Shown here: piece by piece, positions 58,401-64,000 of the stretch
How positions within the stretch are numbered: the first letter of the stretch is position 1
Layout of the letters: each line of letters starts with the position of its first letter
Origin: Lepidostoma basale
Lineage: Eukaryota > Arthropoda > Insecta > Trichoptera > Lepidostomatidae
Direction: 5' to 3'
NCBI GenBank assembly: GCA_022606425.2
Contig: JAHDVF020000053.1
Coordinates: 62,001-126,000, forward strand
DNA length: 64,000 bases
Program-made: the position numbers and the translations under genes
Notes under the pieces: model-generated
What the model was told of the DNA's origin: nothing
Seen by the model: the letters and a program-made list of their open reading frames with translations, nothing else
Databases searched by the model: none

Positions 58401-59512
58401 TATTTCGCATGTTTCATTGTTTACTGGTATTTCTGTAAGGTCATCTCTTGCATATTTGGTATTTATTTTTTGCGTATTTTGTAAACAATATTGCAAAATG
58501 AAAATGCCACCAGACAATGCAATAACCTATACAACTATAGGCACACTCAAATCTATAATAGTGCTTAATCGAATTAATTATTTTTCAATGAAAAAGGACT
58601 GCACTGTTTATACCTGAAGTTATATTAATACTTACTTATTTCATCAGCATGATATTCGAAACTGGTTAGACATTATATTCATTTTATTGATCTCAATATT
58701 TAAGCACTAAAAAAATATGAATAAAATACTTTTTATTCACTAATGGTGTAAAACACAACCAATGTCTTATCAAGGATTGAATCCTTGACTCCTTGGATCA
58801 GGGGCAGACGTTAAATTCTACGCACCTATTTTTAATCGGATGTCATCACTTAATACAAACAATTATTTGCACACGATTTAATGCTTTTCATATATATAGA
58901 TATTCAAACATATAAAATAAAACTTTCGACATCTTAGAAATATTTGCATTTTAATTTATTGCGTATTCTGTATCATAAATTAGCAAGAATCAGATTTAAT
59001 GAAATGTATAATTTATTCTAGGATCATTCTCCTATCCCGGACCTGATGGTAAAATCTACACCGTGACATATATTGCTGATGAGAATGGCTTCCAGCCACA
59101 GGGAGACCATCTCCCTACTCCTCCCCCCATCCCAGCTGAGATCCTCGCCTCTCTGGAAGCAAATCGCAAGGAAGAAGCCACAGGTAAAATATTGACTCCG
59201 ACTCATTATTCGATCATACTTGAAGATAATATATATTAACAAATATTTGTCCAGAGATAATATAAGTCATTAGATCTGTGCTTTATCAAGCAAGTTTTTT
59301 TTATGTCTCTCTATTGAGTTGCTTTTTAAAATCGATTATAGTGTTTTTTTAATGAGATTTCTATGTTCACAGCTTCTCCTGGAGGCTACCCCTCCGGACC
59401 ATCCGGTGGAAACGAGGGATACCCATCTCAAAAACCCAGCAATCAGTACATCCCTCCCGGAAGGCCTGGAAACGGCAACGGAGGATCCGGAAATAATGGA
59501 TACAGGTATTAA
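52492..59512 (+). CDS. RR-1 cuticular protein, gene 2 (endocuticle type, five exons)
   Basis: Predicted secreted chitin-binding cuticle protein. Exons 52492-52500, 53507-53694, 55565-55650, 59022-59183, 59373-59512 join in frame to 194 aa. Residues 1-16 are a signal peptide ([16 protein letters not shown]), split after residue 3 by intron 1. A Gly/Asn/Pro spacer follows, then the RR-1 domain at about 47-126: [55 protein letters not shown] and [19 protein letters not shown], matching the extended RR-1 consensus closely. Residues 127-148 ([18 protein letters not shown]) form a short helix-like linker typical of endocuticle glycoproteins. The C-terminus is Gly, Pro, Asn and Tyr rich. Same exon plan as gene 1. 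Intron 3 (3.4 kb) contains a sense hammerhead motif at 57045. Confidence 0.93.
55798..55981. repeat. Fold-back element, TTGATAA family
   Basis: Outer arms ATTTTAATATGAATGAAAA and TTTTCGTTTAAAAT, inner arms TTTATGAGAATGACAT and TGTCATTTTCATAAA. The plus half contains TTTTGATAATGCC, GGC, AACACATGTC (55896-55927), a damaged ribozyme-like core. It lies in gene 2 intron 3. Confidence 0.55.
57045..57080 (+). ncRNA. Hammerhead ribozyme candidate in intron 3, sense strand
   Basis: CTGATGA, extra T, stem II GTCAAC/GTTGGC (5 Watson-Crick pairs plus one G-U), loop ATTG, GAAA, palindromic stem III CAGCTG, cleavage triplet GTC. All invariant bases are present. It is in the same orientation as the cuticle gene, so it would be transcribed within the pre-mRNA. 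No inverted partner is seen nearby, so this is a solitary copy. Confidence 0.6.
57711..57783 (+). repeat. Diverged repeat related to 17266-17340
   Basis: CAGTCTGTCGATGTCAGCGA, GCCTGTTGAAACCGATTGC and AGTGGAAGTAGTTCA align with the copy in gene 1 intron 3. The layout is hammerhead-like (box, stem, GAAAC) but the box is TCGATGT. Confidence 0.35.
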
Positions 59513-59622
59513 TTAACGACCGCAGAGATCATCCACCATCGTCCCCGACCAGCTAAGACCAGAAGGCAAGCGCATACACGAGAACGTAAACACGAGATAT
59601 AATTATTTTATATTGTAATATA

Positions 59623-59628
59623 AATAAA
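59623..59628 (+). terminator. Polyadenylation signal of gene 2 (proximal)
   Basis: AATAAA 111 bp after the stop codon. A second AATAAA at 60189-60194 could give a longer transcript. Confidence 0.55.
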
Positions 59629-59639
59629 ATTAAGCTGTG

Positions 59640-60490
59640 AATTTGAACAATTCGATGTGATAAAGCTTTAAAAAAATGATGAATTAACAGCACGAGAAAC
59701 ATTCATTCATTCGGCGTCTCTGTTGACACAATACTCGCCGTGAGTCAACACTCGTGGCTCTTGATGGCCGAAGCGACCTGGCGGAGTCCACTAGCTTACG
59801 AAACCCTATACGATTAAGTGTATAATGAATCTAACGAAATGATTGCCTTCAGTTGAATGAATGTATTTAAGGCCAGATTATGTTGTGTGTACGTATGTAT
59901 CATATTATTCTGATAATTTGTATTGTATGTAGATACCGACGGTACCACCGGAGTGTTTCATAATCATTATTATCGAAGCTTTTTATTATTATTTAAAATT
60001 GCTCTCCTAAAATAATACAATTTCATTATTACATTTCTGTGAAATTGTCAACATAAAAATATTCAAATATTGCATTCCGGCATACATTAACTCGTCTGCA
60101 TAAATTAAAAACTGTACATTTTGTATGTAAACTGTAGATATGCTATAAATATTGAGTGAAAGAGAAACTTGTAAAATGTATCTATGAAAATAAATTTACA
60201 AAGAACTGATAACAAATCTTTTTATTTATTTCTTACACGCTTTATGTACCATATGTCTTTCCTAATTCGTGTTTAGTGTTATACGACAGAAATGCATAAA
60301 TTTGGAAGAAACAAGAACTATGGAGTATTGTAATATCACACGGATTTCAGCATAACTTATTTCACAACACAAATTTATTATTGGCAGATTTACATAAATC
60401 TCAGGATAACTAGAATACAATACCATATAATATAATGCATCAATTCCAAAAGACACACGGTTATAAAATAATTTAAAAACACTTTTCTAA
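59640..60490. other. 3' flank of gene 2
   Basis: Sequence to about 60200 may be an extended 3' UTR if the distal AATAAA is used. No separate feature seen. Confidence 0.35.
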
Positions 60491-60492
60491 TT

Positions 60493-60683
60493 ATTGTATT
60501 GTATTGTAATAAACGCGATTGTTTAATGGTTTTACTTGATTTAATTCATTTTTACATTTCAAACTATTTGAAAATGCTCTCGCAAGGCGAAACAAATTTG
60601 TAACTACTATTTATATAAGTAATTATATGAATTAAATCAAGTGAAACCATTTAACAATCGCGTTTATTATTATATACAATAAT
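60493..60683. repeat. Fold-back element with near-perfect arms
   Basis: Arms of about 55 bp (AATAAACGCGATTGTTTAAT / GTTAAATCGCG-type complement at 60628-60682) around an 80-bp centre holding a decayed TTGAAAATGC...GGCGAAACAAATT motif at 60569-60602. Confidence 0.65.
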
Positions 60684-60728
60684 TATAATGGAGTTTTACA
60701 AAACAAAAACCTCAACCATCAATAACAC

Positions 60729-60829
60729 TTTTCTACTTTATTTTTTCCGTCATTTTATTTTTGTTTTATCAAACCAGGTTAAGTTTGATAAAACTAAAGT
60801 ACAGTGGTGAAAAAACAAGTAGAAAATTA
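60729..60829. repeat. Short fold-back repeat
   Basis: TTTCTACTTTATTTTTTC and GAAAAAACAAGTAGAAA form the outer arms; TTTTATCAAAC and GTTTGATAAAA the inner ones. No core motif recognised. Confidence 0.5.
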
Positions 60830-61310
60830 TTTTCATATTAGTTTTAATAATGTCACACCCCACGTTAAATACTTCATACAAAAGATTGTGAAATAGTTTT
60901 AAAAAAACTAATTCGTAAATTCATTACCAAAAACGTATATATTCTTACAAACCTGAATTCCAAAAGTGTGGCTTAAAATAAAATAAAACCAAACCTTGAG
61001 CCTACTTAAAATAATTTATCATAACTGTGTGTCCTGAATTTTATGACAAATAACAATTTTTTTGTAACATTTAAAACGCCTTAACCTTTAACAAAAAATG
61101 TACGATTTATTACATTTTACACAATTGATTTATAACGTATGAATATTTTTCAAGACATTTTTTTTAAACTAATTGCTCAATAATCATTTGGTCCAACGTG
61201 ATTTAAGAATATATATTAATGTATAGCTAAACTAATTTTAATTCCAATTAAATAATAAATATTGCAATAAAAAGCAATAAGTTTACAAAAAATATATCAC
61301 GTGAAGTATA
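60830..61310. other. AT-rich sequence
   Basis: No feature recognised. Confidence 0.4.
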
Positions 61311-61315
61311 CGAAA

Positions 61316-61410
61316 ACGACCTTTGTGGTAGAGTGGCAAGAGCTAGGACTACCTTACCACAGGTCCCGGGTTCGATTTCCGGCAATTACGGTGTGATTCT
61401 TAACATTTAA
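61316..61410 (+). mobile_element. SINE head fragment
   Basis: GACCTTTGTGGTAGAGTGGC (box A), GGGTTCGATTTCCGG (box B), then GGTGTGATTC; the body is missing beyond about 61410. Confidence 0.6.
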
Positions 61411-61479
61411 GATACCATTATTTCACTTATTCTTTCCATTTGCTCAAACAATATAAATGATCATTTTATTATTCTGTTC

Positions 61480-61680
61480 ATAAGACTTTCATTTGCACTG
61501 CATTCACTTCTTATATTTGCATTTGACTCTCTATCATATACCTACACCATATACTCGGGGTAAATCTCATTTTTACTCTATTTATTTTTATTTTATCCAT
61601 CTTTTGCAGTTCCATGCTTCACTTTCATACATAAGGGTTGGTACAATAACACCATTATGAACTGCTCATTATATTCATAT
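61480..61680 (-). mobile_element. LINE fragment
   Basis: CATCTTTTGCAGTTCCATGC and TTTCATACATAAGGGTTGGT are the reverse of the NVEE-family block also seen at 43190-43250. The 3' tail is absent. Confidence 0.5.
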
Positions 61681-61851
61681 GCAAATTTACAGTCTGAATA
61701 TTTGATTGATTAGTTAGCCTGATTACAGGAACAAACCAATGGTCCAAAATTAGAAGAAGAAGATATTTGATAATGCACTGTCAAGGCAGGATATTTCACA
61801 CCAATAAAATATAATAGAGGAAGAACTTTCCTAAAGACACATTATATCTAC

Positions 61852-62102
61852 GACGACCTTTGTAACCGAGTTTGTTAGTACTTTGACAGCCACCCTGAAG
61901 GCAGTTTCGGCGATGGCAGTATAATTGTCACACTGTATTTGGCGTGGTGCAGAATTTACGTGACAAAAAATATCGAGAGATTCACTACCTATCACAAGTA
62001 ACAAGATTCACATGATAGCTTTACCTTTTACATCGATTTGGCTCGCACTGTCATGATGTAAAGAGGTATTCAACAATATAATAATGATAATAATAATAAT
62101 AA
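61852..62102 (+). mobile_element. tRNA-derived SINE, tail type B, degraded
   Basis: GACCTTTGTAACCGAGTTTG head with damaged boxes, GGCGATGGCAGTATAATTG, common body, tail CTTTTACATCGATTTGGCTC and an ATAATAATAA end. Shares tail type with 31614. Confidence 0.7.
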
Positions 62103-62104
62103 CA

Positions 62105-62750
62105 TATATTAAGGAATCACTCGTCTGCATTTGTAGAAACTAGATGCACAAGTTTATTATGTGGGTATCATAGTTCATCTCATAATACGGAAATTACTTA
62201 TAAGTTGTAAATTCATATTTAAAAGCATGTATGATAAATAATATAACCTTACATTGTATGGAACTTGTACCGATGGCGACGACAGATTGAAATGTCGGTA
62301 TAAAAGTTTGTCCGGTAAATTAGGTACTAGTGGTGAGCTAACATGATGAATGGCGAATATCATTGCGACACCCGAGCCACACCTCAATGGAGGAGCACCG
62401 TGCTTAATTATTTTAAATCCGAAATGGGGACAATTCAGTGATCTTTGTAGTTTGTCTAGAGGTGATGCAAATATTCCCAACAATACGGAGGAGCTCGCCT
62501 TTGTTGGCTAACCGAGGCGGGCTTGTGTAAGGCGAGTCTAAGGCCGACTGAAGTCTTCGGGTTTTCAAGATTACTATTCTCATCGAGTCTCCTCTTATCT
62601 AAACATAAATAACTAACTAGTGCAAAATATTTTTCAACTAAACCATGTTTTACTTTTTGTATAATTTATATTATTTACTGTTTCTAGAACAATGGCATAA
62701 AACTCCATAATCAATAATTAAAACAAATTAAAACGTATGTTTTCAACAAA
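62105..62750. other. Intergenic, one less AT-biased block
   Basis: 62260-62560 has balanced composition and a 102-codon minus-strand open frame (62175-62483) that I do not recognise. The rest is AT-rich. Confidence 0.3.
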
Positions 62751-62754
62751 AACA

Positions 62755-63010
62755 AACCGTCACGCCTTGTCAGCGAAGGGGTAAGCAAAGAGTATGGACT
62801 GCCATACTACTCGATCCTGACACACGTATCAAGCTTCCTTCACATTCATACTGCGAGTGTTACACCCACGTCGATTCTTCCAACTTTTGACATGAACGAC
62901 CTTTAAAATTTGATTAAACTGGTCATGCCAAGTTTTCCTCGGTCTTCCACGATTCCGCACTTCATTCACATCGCTAAAGTATACCGTAAATGTTTTTTAG
63001 AAGTTTTATA
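62755..63010 (-). mobile_element. LINE 3' tail fragment
   Basis: Reverse of the NVEE-family tail (CCGTCACGCCTTGTCAGCGA, GAGTATGGACTGCCATACTA, CTTTTGACATGA), followed by GTTTTTTAGAAGTTTTATAAAGG, a remnant of the TTGATAA fold-back family. Confidence 0.6.
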
Positions 63011-63049
63011 AAGGCAAAATATGTCATTTCTATAAACTAATAAATCTTC

Positions 63050-63350
63050 TGGATTCCCTAAAACCAATCTCTAAAGGACTAACAATAATAGTAATTGCTG
63101 AGAGAAGACTGCAGTAGACAGACCTAGGTGGAGAATAGCAATAAAGGCACAACAGGACTTGAAGCACAGTGCAGAGACGACACCGCATAGAGATGGAGGA
63201 GGAAAAAGGAGAAACCATCGGGAAACGGTGGCAGCTTTACTGCCAACGCCTTTCTCTGCACCAGATCCTCCAGAGCGTGTAAATCCAAGATTGGGCTCTT
63301 CAGCTACTCACAAAAGTAAAGGATAGTCTACTTGGGACACAAGGGATGAA
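63050..63350 (+). other. Degenerate coding-like block
   Basis: Mixed frames give WRIAIKAQQDLKHSAETT and similar pieces, suggestive of a transposon C-terminus, with stops. Not assigned. Confidence 0.25.
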
Positions 63351-63709
63351 AGACTCCCAAAAATTAATATTATTATAAATCTTCTATAAAACAGACGTTT
63401 TCTTTGTTATTAATTATAATTTATTTCTTGTTTTTTACGAGTATTTAAACTGTATTTAAATATCGAATAATTTAGACATTTTTTACAAAACGTATTCACT
63501 TATTAATTCAATATTACTAAAATTTTCATGTGATGGGCGTGAGTTACAAATCTTGTCAAATGTAATCACTGAGTGACCTATGACACAATCTAATTTACAT
63601 CGCTTTATGAAATTGTATAATTCAAAAAATCAAATGTGAAGTAAACATATGACGCAAATTTTAAAATATCAATGAATAATTCAAAGAAAGTCATTTTATT
63701 TATAAAAAA

Positions 63710-64000
63710 AAAACTAACTAACCAACACCCCGTCTCCCCGAAGGTGTAAGCTGAAGGAATGGACCGCTACATTGTTCATTCTTGGCATACCTGTACTTCT
63801 TTCGTATCCACAAAAAAATATACACTGTATTTCATATATACGTTGTTTACTTATACTTTCTTAACCATTTTTCTTCATTCATTATTTTCATGTATCCAAC
63901 AATCTTAATGATCTTTTCATTGTTTTGTTCATAACACTTTCATTCGCACTTATTTCTTATATTTCCATTCATTTCTTATATTTGCCTTTGATATTCTATC
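63710..64000 (-). mobile_element. LINE 3' tail, running off the window
   Basis: ACTAACTAACCAACACCCCG and TCTCCCCGAAGGTGTAAGC mark the 3' end on the minus strand; the remainder continues beyond the right edge. Confidence 0.6.

Noticed and set aside
62175..62483. 102-codon minus-strand frame as a gene
   Set aside because: No recognisable domain, no splice context and surrounded by transposon fragments; kept only as an unexplained block.
1..64000. LTR retrotransposons, endogenous viruses or CRISPR arrays
   Set aside because: No long direct terminal repeats, gag/protease/integrase motifs, envelope-like frames or regularly spaced repeats were found.

Overview
The window looks like insect nuclear DNA: about 70% A+T, spliced genes with arthropod TATA/initiator promoters, two RR-1 (Rebers-Riddiford) cuticular protein genes, and a dense load of LINE fragments, tRNA-derived SINEs, a mariner and fold-back elements. 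The order cannot be fixed from sequence alone. The endocuticle-type RR-1 proteins with five exons each lean me weakly towards Hemiptera; this is inference.

Layout. 1-11100: intergenic repeats (a long palindromic MITE at 503-783, several LINE tails, one SINE). 11148-18330: cuticle gene 1 (+ strand, five exons, 179 aa). 18330-52330: about 34 kb of mostly repeat-derived DNA holding a nearly full LINE (25975-28990, minus strand, one base frameshift), a GC-rich low-complexity island (29690-30245), an unrecognised candidate gene (exons at 36415, 37802 and perhaps 44155) and a mariner broken by a T14 tract (45681-46890). 52341-60195: cuticle gene 2 (+ strand, five exons, 194 aa). 60200-64000: more fold-backs, SINEs and LINE tails. 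The two cuticle genes share orientation and architecture (tiny first coding exon, signal peptide split by intron 1, RR-1 domain split over three exons) and both should encode secreted chitin-binding structural proteins of cuticle. They look like diverged members of one cuticular gene cluster pushed apart by transposons.

The most interesting layer is not protein coding. Many AT-rich fold-back repeats contain short segments matching small hammerhead ribozymes: a CTGATGA-like box, one extra base, a 4-6 bp stem II, GAAA, then a palindromic stem III (ACATGT or CAGCTG) ending in the cleavage triplet. Often two copies lie head to head inside one inverted repeat. I count over twenty, from near-perfect (57045-57080, 38379-38417, 12746-12784, 39129-39163, 15064-15096) to heavily decayed, on both strands and in introns of both cuticle genes. 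The form matches the dimeric small hammerheads known from Penelope-like elements and animal retrozymes, but no Penelope reverse transcriptase is seen here, so these are probably non-autonomous passengers.
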